This document shows, piece by piece, positions 25,792-35,307 of a stretch of 64,000 bases of DNA. Within the stretch, counting starts at the first letter, position 1; every line of letters starts with the position of its first letter. Location of the stretch: positions 124,001 to 188,000 of the forward strand of contig NZ_JAHGAW010000002.1 in assembly GCF_018603885.1 (NCBI RefSeq). Reading direction: 5' to 3'. Below the pieces are notes generated by a model. That model had not been told where the DNA came from, did not search any database, and was given only the letters and a program-made list of their open reading frames with translations. The position numbers and the translations under genes are program-made. The stretch comes from Sphingobium nicotianae (GTDB lineage Bacteria; Pseudomonadota; Alphaproteobacteria; Sphingomonadales; Sphingomonadaceae).

Positions 25792-26283
25792 CTCTTTCTT
25801 AATAAGTAATTGATTTACTTAAAATAAATTGTCGAGAGACAGATCTTTTCCCACATTTTTTCCCACATTCAGGTGCGGGGGTGTTTCTCCCTGATGTTGC
25901 GCAACCTTTGGGTCGCGCTCTATTTAGCTGAAATGAAATAGGACAGCGGACGGTCGTCCTCAGCGGCCTCGAAAACGCTTCATCTCTGACTGGCTGTCAA
26001 AGAGCAGTATTGGCAGTTTCGACAGATTAACGTGATTGGCCACAAGCCTCGACCGACGTTAGAAGATAATTGTGTTGCGTGATGCCTCCCACAAGGCGTC
26101 TTTGGCGTCTGGCGATTCCACCGCCTCGCAGCGGGTCGATAGCGCGTCGGCACCTTACGTCGGCCGGAGCAACTCATATCTTGTAGCGAGGCGTATCGGC
26201 TCTTGCGGGCGCGTACGGCGCGCTTCGAAATTCGCCAGCTATTCTGGCGCGACATACTCCCATTGCATTAAAGGGATGCGTTA
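25792..26283. other. AT-rich gap after tRNA-Cys, no gene seen
   Basis: The gap begins with AT-rich sequence and a direct repeat TTTTCCCACATTTTTTCCCACATT (two TTTCCCACATT units near 25847-25870). Similar sequence is found beside tRNA-integrated elements, but no integrase gene is present. A 91-codon minus-strand frame at 25980-26255 has no recognisable feature and I do not call it. Confidence 0.5.
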
Positions 26284-26892
26284 ATGGATGGGGGAAGGGC
26301 GCCTTCTCGTGATGAAGATTTGGCAGCTGCGGAGTTGGGGGAGCGCATAGCAGCGCCCTCCCATGGTTCTGGCGATGGTATTGAAGCGCTCGAGCCTCTT
26401 AGAAAAAGCCTCGTCGCAGATTATCAGTCGTTATTAAAGCGCCTCACCCGGTCGCTTCGATCGCCAGATGCCGCACAGGAGGCTTTGCACGACACCTATC
26501 TCAAGCTCGAAACAGCAGTTGTCGTGGCACCTGTTAGAAGGCCATTCGCCTATCTTTACCGAATGGCTCTCAACCTTGCGAAGAACCGCCGCCGACACGA
26601 AACACGATTTGTGCAAGTGGAAGTGGCCAAACTGGCCAACGTCCCTGATCATGATATCGACGTCGAAGCTGTAGTTGCCGATCGACAGGCGGTTGAGCTG
26701 GCCCACAGTCTGTTGGCGGGATTCACAGCTCGGCAGCGAACGATATTTCTCGCGCGATGGCGCGATGGCAAAACCCAGGTTGAAATCGCAACGCTTGTCG
26801 GGCTTCACAAGCGGACGGTTCAGAAGGAGTTGAAGCTCATCGAGCTTTTTCTTCACGCGACCGTATCCAAGACAGGCAAAATCTCAAAGTAA
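26284..26892 (+). CDS. ECF (FecI-like) RNA polymerase sigma factor
   Basis: The 202-residue protein has a sigma region 2 (about 50-115; PDAAQEALHDTYLKLE and PFAYLYRMALNLAKNRRR) and region 4 (about 140-195; LLAGFTARQRTIFLARWRDGKTQ then a helix-turn-helix HKRTVQKELKLIELFL). The layout matches FecI-type sigma factors that switch on TonB receptors. No FecR anti-sigma follows; the next genes are an AraC regulator and a truncated TonB receptor, so the original signalling unit seems broken. The N-terminal 40 residues are non-conserved. Confidence 0.83.
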   Translation: MDGGRAPSRDEDLAAAELGERIAAPSHGSGDGIEALEPLRKSLVADYQSLLKRLTRSLRSPDAAQEALHDTYLKLETAVVVAPVRRPFAYLYRMALNLAKNRRRHETRFVQVEVAKLANVPDHDIDVEAVVADRQAVELAHSLLAGFTARQRTIFLARWRDGKTQVEIATLVGLHKRTVQKELKLIELFLHATVSKTGKISK

Positions 26893-26956
26893 CAGTTGGT
26901 GTTCTGAGCAGCATACTCGCCGCTAAGTCTGACCGAAGCGAGCTTCGAAAACCGAT

Positions 26957-27616
26957 TTGGCCGCCTTTTTATCTTTCGAAGTGTCCTATCGGTGGGAGTC
27001 ATACGATCGGATCCTATTGTGCGGCACGCTACTGTCTTCGGTAGCCGCGCATTCGTTCCGATCATGGTTGGTTTTCAAGCGCATCTTGCGGTCTTGGCCT
27101 TCCACGTCCCGAGGGGGTCGCGATGGCGGCATTGCACGTTTGACGACGGGCGGAGGGGCGCGTGTGCCAAGTGGGCGCGTTGCTGCGCCTGAACAGCTAG
27201 GCGTATTGGCGCGAAGAACGTCAGTTAGTTCCCGGTCGACCCGCGATCGTCCTGTGCTTGCGCCATGGCAAGAAAGAAGAGCCAAAGACCAAATGATCGA
27301 GCAGCTTGGCCGACCAGTGACTATTCCGGAGATCGCCCGTGCATGCCGACTGTCTGTCAGCCATTTCAAGCGCGCGTTTTCCAATACGGTCGGAGTGTCT
27401 CCCTACAACTGGTTCTTGCTGGCGCGAGTGGAACGGGCAAAGTTCTTGCTTAGCGAGACGGCAATGTCTCTAGCTGAAATCGCGCTTGAGTGCGGTTTCG
27501 TTGACCAGAGTCACTTTACCAACACGTTCGTTCGGAAAACTGGAAACACACCATATCGCTGGCGGCGAAATGCGTGCGGTTCGATGATGTTCGGTGGCGG
27601 TCGCTATATCGCATGA
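26957..27616 (+). CDS. AraC family transcriptional regulator
   Basis: Residues about 110-210 form a complete AraC double helix-turn-helix: TIPEIARACRLSVSHFKRAFSNTVG, in part, then LAEIALECGFVDQSHFTNTF and the GNTPYRWRR end. The N-terminal 100 residues have no recognisable ligand domain and are Arg/Ser-rich. The frame's first codon is a TTG, so the true start is uncertain and may lie further in. It may regulate the receptor gene that begins at 27921. Confidence 0.72.
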   Translation: MAAFLSFEVSYRWESYDRILLCGTLLSSVAAHSFRSWLVFKRILRSWPSTSRGGRDGGIARLTTGGGARVPSGRVAAPEQLGVLARRTSVSSRSTRDRPVLAPWQERRAKDQMIEQLGRPVTIPEIARACRLSVSHFKRAFSNTVGVSPYNWFLLARVERAKFLLSETAMSLAEIALECGFVDQSHFTNTFVRKTGNTPYRWRRNACGSMMFGGGRYIA

Positions 27617-27920
27617 AACTGAGCTTTTCAGGCACGAGATCTCAAGCCGGCAGAGTTAATTTCGGCGTTGCAGTTTAGGATCGGCCGTTTGGACTCGGAA
27701 GGCTAGCGATGATGCCAAGCGCCACACACCCGTCTCATCCAAACTCTGCCCAGGCCAAGCCAGACATACACTTAGCGGTTCCGTAAGTGCCTGCCGGCAA
27801 AGGGCGCCAATCCAAAACACAATGTCGCCCCTAGGCAAAACCGGCCATCGCAGATTCTCTAGAACAGCCTTCCAGAACCGACACCTTCTTGAGGAAGGGC
27901 GGACACAACGGGAGGGGCCT
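27617..27920. other. Intergenic gap upstream of broken receptor gene
   Basis: About 300 bases with no supported gene. It should hold the promoter of the interrupted TonB receptor. No clear operator was seen. Confidence 0.4.
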
Positions 27921-28119
27921 GTGAAGAATATATCGATCCATCGTAACGCGACGTCGGCTGGCGCTATAGCCGCCGTTTTATTCCTCTGCGCCACATCGCC
28001 CGCAAGAGCACAAGAGGCCTCCTCTACAAACTCTTCCGAGCAGAAAAGCGATGAGGGAGAAAACGAAGCGATCGTCATTACCGGATCGCGGATTGTCCGT
28101 CGTGACTATGACTCGTCGA
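27921..28119 (+). pseudogene. TonB-dependent receptor, 5' fragment cut by IS21 end
   Basis: A GTG with GGAGGGG upstream starts a 66-codon fragment: signal peptide (SAGAIAAVLFLCATSPARA), short linker, then EAIVITGSRIVRRDYDSS, the TonB-box/plug start of a sphingomonad receptor. At 28120 the sequence changes to TGTTGATTGCC, the end of an IS21-type element, and the frame stops at 28142. The remaining roughly 700-900 codons of a normal receptor are absent from the window. Confidence 0.82.
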
Positions 28120-28960
28120 TGTTGATTGCCGCTGAGAAGTGACCCGGGGAGGTCGGTAATTTCCACCGAGAAGTGACCCATGTTTGAACACGTACCTTGC
28201 TTTGAGCGGGGGACCATGGAGTGTTGGACATGGCATTATTGAGCGTCATCCGGCGCTGGCATTACTGCGATCATCTATCGATCCGGGAGATCGCCAAGCG
28301 CACCGGTCTATCTCGCAACGCCCGGTGGCGATAGGGAGATGGTCGAGATCCTGGCCCTGATCCTGCATCATGACGAACAGGCAGTGCTGAGCGCGGTTAC
28401 CATGGCGCTGGAAGCCGGCGTTCCGACCAAGACTCACATCCTCAACCTGCTGCACCGTCTGCTCGACGGCAAGCCACTGACGACGCCTCCCGTGACCGCA
28501 CCCCAGGCGCTGAGGTTGATCAGTGAGCCGATGGCCAACGTCGAGCGCTATGACGTCCTGCGTCGGGAGAACCGCCATGCGTCATGATCCCGCCAGCGGT
28601 GCCATCATCGTCATGCTGCGCAGCCTCAAGATACACCGCATGGCCCAGGCCGTCATCGATCTCATGGAGCAAGGCGCCCCGGCGTTCGATGCGGCGGTCC
28701 CGATCCTGTCCCAGCTCCTGAAGGCAGAGACCGCCGAGCGAGAAGTGCGATCGGTATCCTATCAGCTCAAGGCCGCCCGGTTCCCGGCCTATCGCGACCT
28801 GGCCGGCTTCGACTTCGCCAGCAGTGAGATCAACGAGGCGCTGGTACGCCAGCTGCATCGGTGTGAGTTTATGGATGTTGCCGACAATATCGTTCTGGTC
28901 GGCGGTCCGGGCACCGGCAAAACCCACATCGCCACGGCCCTTGGCGTTCAGGCGATCGAG
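28120..28960 (+). mobile_element. Degenerate IS21 family element, right end lost
   Basis: The left end TGTTGATTGCCGCTGAGAAG is IS21-like and is followed by two copies of GAGAAGTGACCC (about 28134-28145 and 28173-28184), the repeated terminal binding sites of this family. Inside are a deleted istA and a 3'-truncated istB. The right terminal repeat is missing: the element ends abruptly inside istB against a hydrolase gene fragment. It cannot transpose by itself. Confidence 0.85.
28230..28587 (+). pseudogene. istA: istA transposase with large internal deletion
   Basis: The N-terminal 32 codons (MALLSVIRRWHYCDHLSIRE and the start of the helix-turn-helix, to LSRNA) read from 28230. At about 28322 the sequence jumps, in another frame, to the C-terminal tail PGGDREMVEILALILHHDEQ and on to the stop at 28587. 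The whole DDE catalytic core of the normal roughly 500-residue IstA is gone. Confidence 0.85.
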
Positions 28961-28999
28961 GCGAGCACCTTCGGGAAATTGGCGAGTGCGCCTGAATGA
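28577..28999 (+). pseudogene. istB: istB helper ATPase, 3' truncated
   Basis: The ATG at 28577 overlaps the istA stop, as in intact IS21 elements. The product matches IstB through the DnaA-like N-terminal helices and Walker A (VGGPGTGKTHIA), then stops matching after ALGVQAIE at about 28960. The last 12 codons to the stop at 28999 belong to the antisense of the neighbouring hydrolase fragment. Sensor and C-terminal parts are missing. Confidence 0.85.
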
Positions 29000-29313
29000 C
29001 GCGTGTGGCCTCTCTCCCAAGCGCCACCATGAACATAAAGAACAAGCGGATGTGGTCCCGGTGTTTTGGGCACTTAAATGTCTACAATCTGCGGTCGGTA
29101 GTCGACGTTGGTCTGATAGACGACATCGCGGTGGGCCATGACCCCATTTCGAAAAGCTGTGGGCGGGTTAGGGAATTTGTCATCCAGAACCGGCTCTGCG
29201 GCGACCGGAAACACGCGATGCCCAGGCGCGGCGACGAGCCCAGCAGGCAAGCAACATAGTAAGATAGCGACAACGTTTTTCGTTACGGCCAAGCAGTCCA
29301 TGCTCTTCTCCAT
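28960..29313 (-). pseudogene. Alpha/beta-hydrolase (esterase-like), N-terminal fragment with internal stop
   Basis: Read from ATG at 29313, the frame gives a signal peptide (VVAILLCCLPAGLVAA) and then HRDVVYQTNVDYRPQIVDI followed by TAA at 29074-29076. Beyond the stop the same frame continues VPKTPGPHPLVLYVHGGAWE and GALANFPKVLASIA, which is the oxyanion-hole HGGAW region of secreted esterases. Other family members have DIYVP here, so the TAA most likely replaced a Tyr codon. The gene then breaks at the IS21 remnant; the catalytic Ser, Asp and His parts are missing. Confidence 0.75.
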
Positions 29314-29578
29314 GATCGGAATAGCGCCTAATCGTGTGCGGCGCTCTGCGCGCGTCCGGTAGACGATCGTCCTGTTGCAAGGTGGGGAACGACGACAAGC
29401 CCAGTCAGTTCATTCGTGACGTCGTCCAAACCCAGACACCGGGCCATCACCGAACATTGAATCCTGTATCAGCGTTCCATGTGATCACCGATATCTTCCA
29501 ACGTTTGCGTCCTTCGGCAGATCAGCTGCTGAGTCTAATCGAGCGGCGGATCTACTAATGGATTGACACTTTCGGCCG
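29314..29578. other. Intergenic gap, no gene seen
   Basis: This gap lies between the gabD stop and the hydrolase fragment. A 74-codon plus-strand frame at 29334 has no recognisable features. Probably decayed sequence. Confidence 0.4.
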
Positions 29579-31054
29579 CTAGGAAAGAATTCCGGCGATA
29601 CCGACATATTTGATCTCAAGATAATCATCGATGCCGTACTTTGAGCCTTCGCGGCCAAGTCCGGATGACTTGACGCCACCGAATGGGGCGACCTCGGTCG
29701 AAATCAGCCCTTCGTTAATGCCGACGATCCCAGTTTCCAAAGCCTCGGCAACGCGAAATGCTCGGGCCAAATCGGCCGTATAGAAATAAGCTGCGAGACC
29801 AAATTCGCTGTCATTTGCGAGGCTGATCGCGTCCTCCTCCGTTTCAAACTTGAACAGCGGTGCAACAGGGCCGAAAGTTTCCTCGCGGAAACAAAGTGCC
29901 TCGCGCGGAACGTCGACAAGCACCGTAGGTTCGAAGAAATGTCCCCCCAATCGGTGCGGTTTGCCACCAATTTTAAGGGTGGCCCCCCGCTCCAAGGCGT
30001 CGGCGATATGGGCCTGCGTTTTCTCCACGGCTTTATGATCGATCATTGGGCCAACTTGGACACCCTCGTTCACTCCAGGACCGATTTTTAGCGCGGCGGC
30101 CTTTTCCGCGAGACGCTGAGCAAACTGATCGTAGATCCCGGCCTGCACGAGCAACCTGTTCGCACAAACACATGTTTGCCCAGCATTTCGATATTTTGCG
30201 GCGATGGCCCCATCAACGGCTTTCTCGATATCTGCATCGTCGAAGACGATAAAGGGCGCGTTGCCACCGAGTTCCATCGATGTTTTTTTGATCGTTGGGG
30301 CACATTGTTTGAGCAAGAGCGCGCCAACCCGCGTTGATCCCGTGAAGCTGATCTTGCGAACAATTGGATTCTCGCACAACTCGGCTGCAATCTCTTCCGG
30401 TGGGCCTGTCACGATATTGCAGACGCCGGCTGGCAATCCTGCGCGCTCGGCTAGAACGCCCAGGGCCAATGCGGAAAATGGCGTGTTGGACGCCGGGCGT
30501 ACAACGCCGGTGCAGCCTGCCGCCCAAGCTGGCCCCGCCTTGCGCGTGATCATCGCTGAAGGAAAATTCCACGGCGTTATGGCTCCAAATACGCCTATCG
30601 GCTGTTTGAATACCAAAATTCGGCGATTGACGTTATTCGTTGGAATAACATCGCCATAAACGCGCTTTCCCTCCTCAGCGTACCACTCAAGGAAGCTGGC
30701 GGCGTAATTGATCTCGCCCGCTGCCTCAGTAAGGGGCTTGCCTTGTTCGGCTGTGAGGATCTTCGCAAGGTCGCTTCGATTCTCGAGCATGAGCTCGAAC
30801 AGCCTCCGCAGCGGTTTTGCCCTTTCTGCCGCCGTGAGTGCGGACCAGGCCTTGAACGCCTTTTCTGCAGACGCGATCGCGCGGCTCGTCTCCGCTGCTC
30901 CGAGCGCTGGAACGCGTCCTATTATTTCGCCGGTTGCGGGATTGGTGACTGTCTCGGTGCTTCCATCATCCGCTTGAATCCATTCGCCTCCGATGAGGGC
31001 GGCCTCTCGGAATAGGCTTGGATCATCAAGTTTCAACGAATTGACGGTGTTCAA
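29579..31054 (-). CDS. gabD: NAD(P)-dependent succinate/glutarate semialdehyde dehydrogenase
   Basis: The 491-residue aldehyde dehydrogenase has ITPWNFPSAMITRK near residue 150 (cofactor entry), the Glu in SMELGGNAPFIVFDDAD, the catalytic Cys in NAGQTCVCANR and EETFGPVAPLFKF near 390. GabD/DavD enzymes oxidise succinate or glutarate semialdehyde. AGGAG lies six bases before a TTG at 31054, which I take as the start; the frame extends further to 31102. It is the last gene of the gabT-gcdH-CoA-transferase-gabD run, so glutarate semialdehyde is the likely substrate. Confidence 0.9.
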   Translation of the reverse strand: MNTVNSLKLDDPSLFREAALIGGEWIQADDGSTETVTNPATGEIIGRVPALGAAETSRAIASAEKAFKAWSALTAAERAKPLRRLFELMLENRSDLAKILTAEQGKPLTEAAGEINYAASFLEWYAEEGKRVYGDVIPTNNVNRRILVFKQPIGVFGAITPWNFPSAMITRKAGPAWAAGCTGVVRPASNTPFSALALGVLAERAGLPAGVCNIVTGPPEEIAAELCENPIVRKISFTGSTRVGALLLKQCAPTIKKTSMELGGNAPFIVFDDADIEKAVDGAIAAKYRNAGQTCVCANRLLVQAGIYDQFAQRLAEKAAALKIGPGVNEGVQVGPMIDHKAVEKTQAHIADALERGATLKIGGKPHRLGGHFFEPTVLVDVPREALCFREETFGPVAPLFKFETEEDAISLANDSEFGLAAYFYTADLARAFRVAEALETGIVGINEGLISTEVAPFGGVKSSGLGREGSKYGIDDYLEIKYVGIAGILS

Positions 31055-31132
31055 AGGACGTCTCCTATCTTGTTCAAGGATCATGAGGATTAGCGAACCC
31101 AAACCGCGTTCCGGTCCGAAATTTCCAAAGCT

Positions 31133-32293
31133 TTAGCCGTTGGGCCCATGCCAAGCGTCCGCTGCTTCGGTCTCGTCGTTTCCAAGCGTCGGCACTGCGG
31201 TTGTGCTGTGAAGTTTCGCGCCCGAAAAAACGATAGGAAGCCGCAGGCCGGGTACTTGTGAAGGATCGTCTTGTGGCGCGGGAATGACCATTGCTCGAGC
31301 TTGGATTTGCGGATCGGAGAGTGCCTGCGAGACCGTGTTAATGGGCCCGGCGGGCACGCCGACTTTCTCGAAAGCGTCGAGCAAATCGTCACGACGCCAT
31401 ATCTGCGTCGCTGCACTGATAATGTCCCGTACTTCGTCCCGATGATGTACGCGACCCTCGTTCCGCACGAACCGTGGATCGGCAGCGATCTGCAAAACTT
31501 GGGTTACACGCTCATATTGGGCGTCGTTGCCACACGCTAGGATGAGCCAACCATCGCGTGTCGGATAGACCTCATAAGGCACGATGTTTGGATGGGCATT
31601 TCCGAGCCGCGTCGGGTTAACCTCGGACGCAAGATAGTTCAGCGCCTGATTTGCCAACGTTCCCACCATGACGTCGAACAAGGCCATGTCGATATGCTGT
31701 CCGACCCCCGTTTGATCTCGCTGCAAGAGTGCTGCTTGAATGCCGATGACGGAGTAGAGGCCAGTAAGAATATCCGCATAGGCGACGCCGATCTTCTGCG
31801 GCTGACCTCCCGGCGAACCTGTAAGATCCATGATTCCGCTCATCCCTTGAACGATGAAATCATAGCCAGATCGACTGGAGTAAGGCCCGAATTGACCAAA
31901 TCCGGTGATAGAACAATAGATCAGACGCGGATTGGTCTTTGACAGACTCTCATAATCTAATCCGTATTTTGCGAGGCCTCCAACCTTGAAATTCTCGATC
32001 AGAACGTCTGCGCCGGCTATTATTTCTTGAAGCTCTGCATTCTCTCTTGCGTCTCTGAAATCGATCACACGGGATTTTTTTCCGCGATTTGTTGAGTGGA
32101 AGTATGCAGCATCGCGAGTGCCATCGCCATTGTCGATGAACGGCGGACCCCATTGCCGAGTGTCATCGCCCGATGGGCATTCGATCTTAACGACCTCTGC
32201 GCCCAGGTCTGACAAAACCTGTCCAGCCCAAGGTCCCGCCAAGATGCGGGCCAGTTCAACAACCCGTACACCGGCGAGCGGACCATTTTTCAT
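31133..32293 (-). CDS. Class III CoA-transferase (CaiB/BaiF), probable glutarate CoA-transferase
   Basis: The 386-residue enzyme has the family start LAGVRVVELARILAGPWAGQ, the GADVLIENFKVG motif near residue 95 and the catalytic Asp174 in VAYADILTG. Class III enzymes move CoA between carboxylic acids. Its ATG shares a base with the gcdH stop (TGATG), which strongly suggests it supplies glutaryl-CoA to that enzyme, like succinyl-CoA:glutarate CoA-transferase. The substrate is inferred from neighbours. Confidence 0.87.
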   Translation of the reverse strand: MKNGPLAGVRVVELARILAGPWAGQVLSDLGAEVVKIECPSGDDTRQWGPPFIDNGDGTRDAAYFHSTNRGKKSRVIDFRDARENAELQEIIAGADVLIENFKVGGLAKYGLDYESLSKTNPRLIYCSITGFGQFGPYSSRSGYDFIVQGMSGIMDLTGSPGGQPQKIGVAYADILTGLYSVIGIQAALLQRDQTGVGQHIDMALFDVMVGTLANQALNYLASEVNPTRLGNAHPNIVPYEVYPTRDGWLILACGNDAQYERVTQVLQIAADPRFVRNEGRVHHRDEVRDIISAATQIWRRDDLLDAFEKVGVPAGPINTVSQALSDPQIQARAMVIPAPQDDPSQVPGLRLPIVFSGAKLHSTTAVPTLGNDETEAADAWHGPNG

Positions 32294-33468
32294 CAGAAAG
32301 CTGCAATTCCGGTGATCGCTCGCCCCAAAATAAGGGCGTGCACATCATGCGTGCCCTCATAGGTGTTCACCGTTTCAAGGTTCAGCATGTGCCGGATCAC
32401 CTGATATTCTTCTGAGATGCCGTTGCCGCCATGCATGTCACGTGCCCAGCGCGCGACATCGAGCGCCTTGCCAACATTGTTACGCTTCACGATCGAGATC
32501 ATCTCGGGCGCAAACCGATGTTCGTCCATCAGCCGGCCGACGCGCAACGACGCCTGCAGACCAAGTCCGATATCGGTCATCATGTCTGCTAGCTTCTTTT
32601 GATACAATTGGGTCCCTGCCAAAGGGCGGCCAAATTGCTTGCGATCAAGGCCATAAAGTCGAGCGGCGTGGAAGCAGGACTCTGCAGCGCCTAGACTGCC
32701 CCAGGAGATGCCATATCTGGCCCGGTTGAGGCATCCAAATGGGCCTTTCAATCCTTCGACATTAGGAAGGAGCGCGTCTTCGTCGACCTCGACACCATCC
32801 AGATTAATCATGCCTGTGACTGAAGTTCGAAGGCTAAGCTTTCCTGAAATTTTTGGCGCGGAGAGCCCGGCCAACCCCTTATCCAAGATGAAGCCACGGA
32901 TTCTCCCGCCGTGACTGTCCGATTTAGCCCAAATCACGAAAACGTCGGCAATTGGGGAATTGGAGATCCAAGTTTTGTTGCCTGTAAGTCGGAAGCCACC
33001 GGACGTTTTTTCCGCGCGTGTCCGCATTCCGCCGGGATCTGAACCGGCATCAGGTTCCGTTAGGCCAAAGCAGCCAATCCATTCGCCGGTCGCGAGGCGC
33101 GGCAGATATTTGCGCCGCTGCCCTTCAGATCCATAGGCAAAGATGGGGTACATTACGAGCGACGACTGAACCGACATCATGGATCTGTAGCCGCTGTCGA
33201 CACGTTCAATCTCACGCGCGATCAGGCCGTACGCGACATATGAGGCGCCAACTCCGCCATATTCTTCAGGAAGTGTCGGGCCGAGCAGTCCCAGCTCCCC
33301 CATTTCACGGAAAATCTCTGGATCCGTGCGCTCGCTTTCGTAGGCTTCGATTACGCGGGGCTGGAGTTTGCTGCCTGCGTAGGCGGCCGCCGTGTCTCGG
33401 ATCATTCGCTCGTCATCGGTGAGCTGATCGTCGAGGTTGAAGGGGTCCTCCCAGTTGAATGGCTGCAT
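32293..33468 (-). CDS. gcdH: Glutaryl-CoA dehydrogenase
   Basis: The 391-residue FAD enzyme oxidises and decarboxylates glutaryl-CoA to crotonyl-CoA. It has acyl-CoA dehydrogenase signatures [17 protein letters not shown] (near 135) and [18 protein letters not shown] (near 345), and the GcdH-specific end [20 protein letters not shown], where the Glu of YEGTHD is the catalytic base. The N-terminal [18 protein letters not shown] also matches. Flanked by the CoA-transferase and the aminotransferase genes of the same direction. Confidence 0.94.
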   Translation of the reverse strand: MQPFNWEDPFNLDDQLTDDERMIRDTAAAYAGSKLQPRVIEAYESERTDPEIFREMGELGLLGPTLPEEYGGVGASYVAYGLIAREIERVDSGYRSMMSVQSSLVMYPIFAYGSEGQRRKYLPRLATGEWIGCFGLTEPDAGSDPGGMRTRAEKTSGGFRLTGNKTWISNSPIADVFVIWAKSDSHGGRIRGFILDKGLAGLSAPKISGKLSLRTSVTGMINLDGVEVDEDALLPNVEGLKGPFGCLNRARYGISWGSLGAAESCFHAARLYGLDRKQFGRPLAGTQLYQKKLADMMTDIGLGLQASLRVGRLMDEHRFAPEMISIVKRNNVGKALDVARWARDMHGGNGISEEYQVIRHMLNLETVNTYEGTHDVHALILGRAITGIAAF

Positions 33469-33649
33469 ATCCCCTAAGTTCCTTCACTTTGTTGGGCGGA
33501 GGGCCAAGAAGCTAGCTGAACCGCCGTGCCGAATTGTTTCTTCTTGCGGCTCGACCTAGACGTTTGAACTTCATCAAAGGTGCCAAAGCTGATCGAATAC
33601 TCATAAATTCACCAGCTTCGAGCGCGTGAGTCGATCTCCTGGGACTTCA

Positions 33650-34945
33650 TCAACTGGGAGTTTTGTTCGCGACGACTTCGAGAGAGGCCTCAAGGATATC
33701 AAGAGCCTCGCTAAGGTGTTCATCCGGAATGGTCAGCGCGGGAAGAAGCCTAATGACGTTGAATCGAGTGCCGCAAGACAACAGAATGAGGCCGCGACGT
33801 TCTGCTTCCGCTACAACTGCTGAAGTAAGTTCCGCAGCAGGCGCGCGCGAAGTCCGGTCCGTCACAAGTTCGAAGGCAACCATTGCACCGGGTCCCCTGA
33901 TCTCGCCGATCATCTCCATGCCCTGTCGCCGTGCGATCTCTTCCAGTCGACTAGTAATTTTCGCGCCGATCTCCGCTGCCCGACCGCACAAGTCTTCATC
34001 TTCAATCACGTCCAGAACGGCATTTGCCGCTGCGATCGCGAGCGGATTACCAGCATATGTGCCACCCAGGCCGCCCGCGTGAGCAGCGTCCATCAGGTCA
34101 GCCCGCCCTGTCACTGCAGAAAGCGGGAAGCCGCCGGCGAGCCCCTTAGCCATCGTCACCAAGTCGGGCTTCACTCCGCTGTGCTCAAATCCGAACATCT
34201 TACCGGTTCGGGCCATTCCCGCTTGAACTTCATCAGCGATGAGGAGGATGCCATGTTCGTCGGCGAGTTCACGAAGTCCGCGGAGAAATTCCGCTGGGGC
34301 AGGGACGAAACCGCCTTCGCCTTGGACCGGTTCGACGATGAATGCAGCAACCCGTTTGGGATCGACATCTGCGGCGAGAAGGGATCTCAAGGCCGACAAG
34401 GACTGTTCCACAGAGATGCCATGAAACATGTTCGGAAACGGCGCATGAAAAATGTCAGCGGGGAATGGGCCAAATCCGCGTTTGTACGGAACTATTTTAC
34501 CCGTGAGCGCCATCCCCATCAGCGTCCGGCCATGAAATCCGCCAGCGAACGCGATGATCGCTGGTCGTCCAGTGGAGATCCGAGCGATCTTCACTGCGTT
34601 CTCGACCGCTTCGGCGCCAGTCGTCACGAACATTGTCTTGGCTGGGCCTTCAACCGGAGCCATCGCGTTAAGCCTCTCGGCGAGCACAATGTATCCCTCA
34701 TAGGGCGCTACGTGAAAACATGTGTGCGTGAATGATTTTGCCTGCTTTTCCACCGCAGCCATAACCTTGGGATGACGGTGTCCAGTGTTTGTTACCGCGA
34801 TGCCAGACGAAAAATCGATAAACCGTCGACCATCAACATCCCATAGTTCTGCATTTTCCGCGTGAGCCGCAAAGATCTGGCGAGTGCCAACCCCGCTAGC
34901 CACGGCCGCGCGCTGCCTCAGAGCCAATTTTTCAGTGTTGTCCAT
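33650..34945 (-). CDS. gabT: 4-aminobutyrate / 5-aminovalerate aminotransferase
   Basis: The 431-residue class III PLP aminotransferase has GAEAVENAVKIAR (near 110), FAGGFHGRT, LLIADEVQAGMARTG with the PLP Asp (near 240) and Lys in MAKGLAGGFPL (near 268). GabT converts GABA to succinate semialdehyde; the homologous DavT uses 5-aminovalerate. With gcdH downstream, DavT-type use is likely. GGAGG seven bases before ATG at 34945 fixes the start. First gene of the operon; inverted repeats lie in the upstream gap. Confidence 0.92.
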   Translation of the reverse strand: MDNTEKLALRQRAAVASGVGTRQIFAAHAENAELWDVDGRRFIDFSSGIAVTNTGHRHPKVMAAVEKQAKSFTHTCFHVAPYEGYIVLAERLNAMAPVEGPAKTMFVTTGAEAVENAVKIARISTGRPAIIAFAGGFHGRTLMGMALTGKIVPYKRGFGPFPADIFHAPFPNMFHGISVEQSLSALRSLLAADVDPKRVAAFIVEPVQGEGGFVPAPAEFLRGLRELADEHGILLIADEVQAGMARTGKMFGFEHSGVKPDLVTMAKGLAGGFPLSAVTGRADLMDAAHAGGLGGTYAGNPLAIAAANAVLDVIEDEDLCGRAAEIGAKITSRLEEIARRQGMEMIGEIRGPGAMVAFELVTDRTSRAPAAELTSAVVAEAERRGLILLSCGTRFNVIRLLPALTIPDEHLSEALDILEASLEVVANKTPS

Positions 34946-35307
34946 ATTACGGCCTCCGAAATCTAGGTTGGGCACATATCATCGCTCATAATAGTGAGCA
35001 AGTGCATAAAATATGCTGTTTTAGCGCCCGTAAAAAATGAGGTGAACTATTGTTATTAAACGAAATTCTGAAGATGTTGCCCTCGGACGGCGTGTCGTTC
35101 GGTGCTAAAAAAATTGCGGCTCGGTCGCGACGGCACTGCCCGCAACTGACTGTCAGCTTGGGGCCCCGCGAGCGGCTTGAATTTGAGCAGGCATAATGGA
35201 ATATGTGCATTTAGAAAGCAAATGCTCATTTTTCTATGCGATTCTTGTCGGGTGGACGTCCCTAATGGTTCGCAATGGCCTGCAATCTGGCGCCATTGCG
35301 TCATTGG
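34946..35307. promoter_or_regulatory. Upstream region of gabT operon with two inverted repeats
   Basis: This AT-rich gap of 362 bases has no gene. GCTCATAATAGTGAGC (34984-34999) and GCATAAAATATGC (35004-35016) lie 39-71 bases upstream of the gabT start. TGCTCA recurs near 35223. They are candidate operators for the adjacent PuuR-like regulator. Confidence 0.5.

Noticed and set aside
25847..25870. Direct repeat considered as part of a CRISPR array or att site
   Set aside because: Only two short units, no spacers; no integrase or partner site seen, so kept only as an island hint.
29334..29558. 74-codon plus-strand frame
   Set aside because: No ribosome site, no recognisable motif, and it lies in a region of gene decay.
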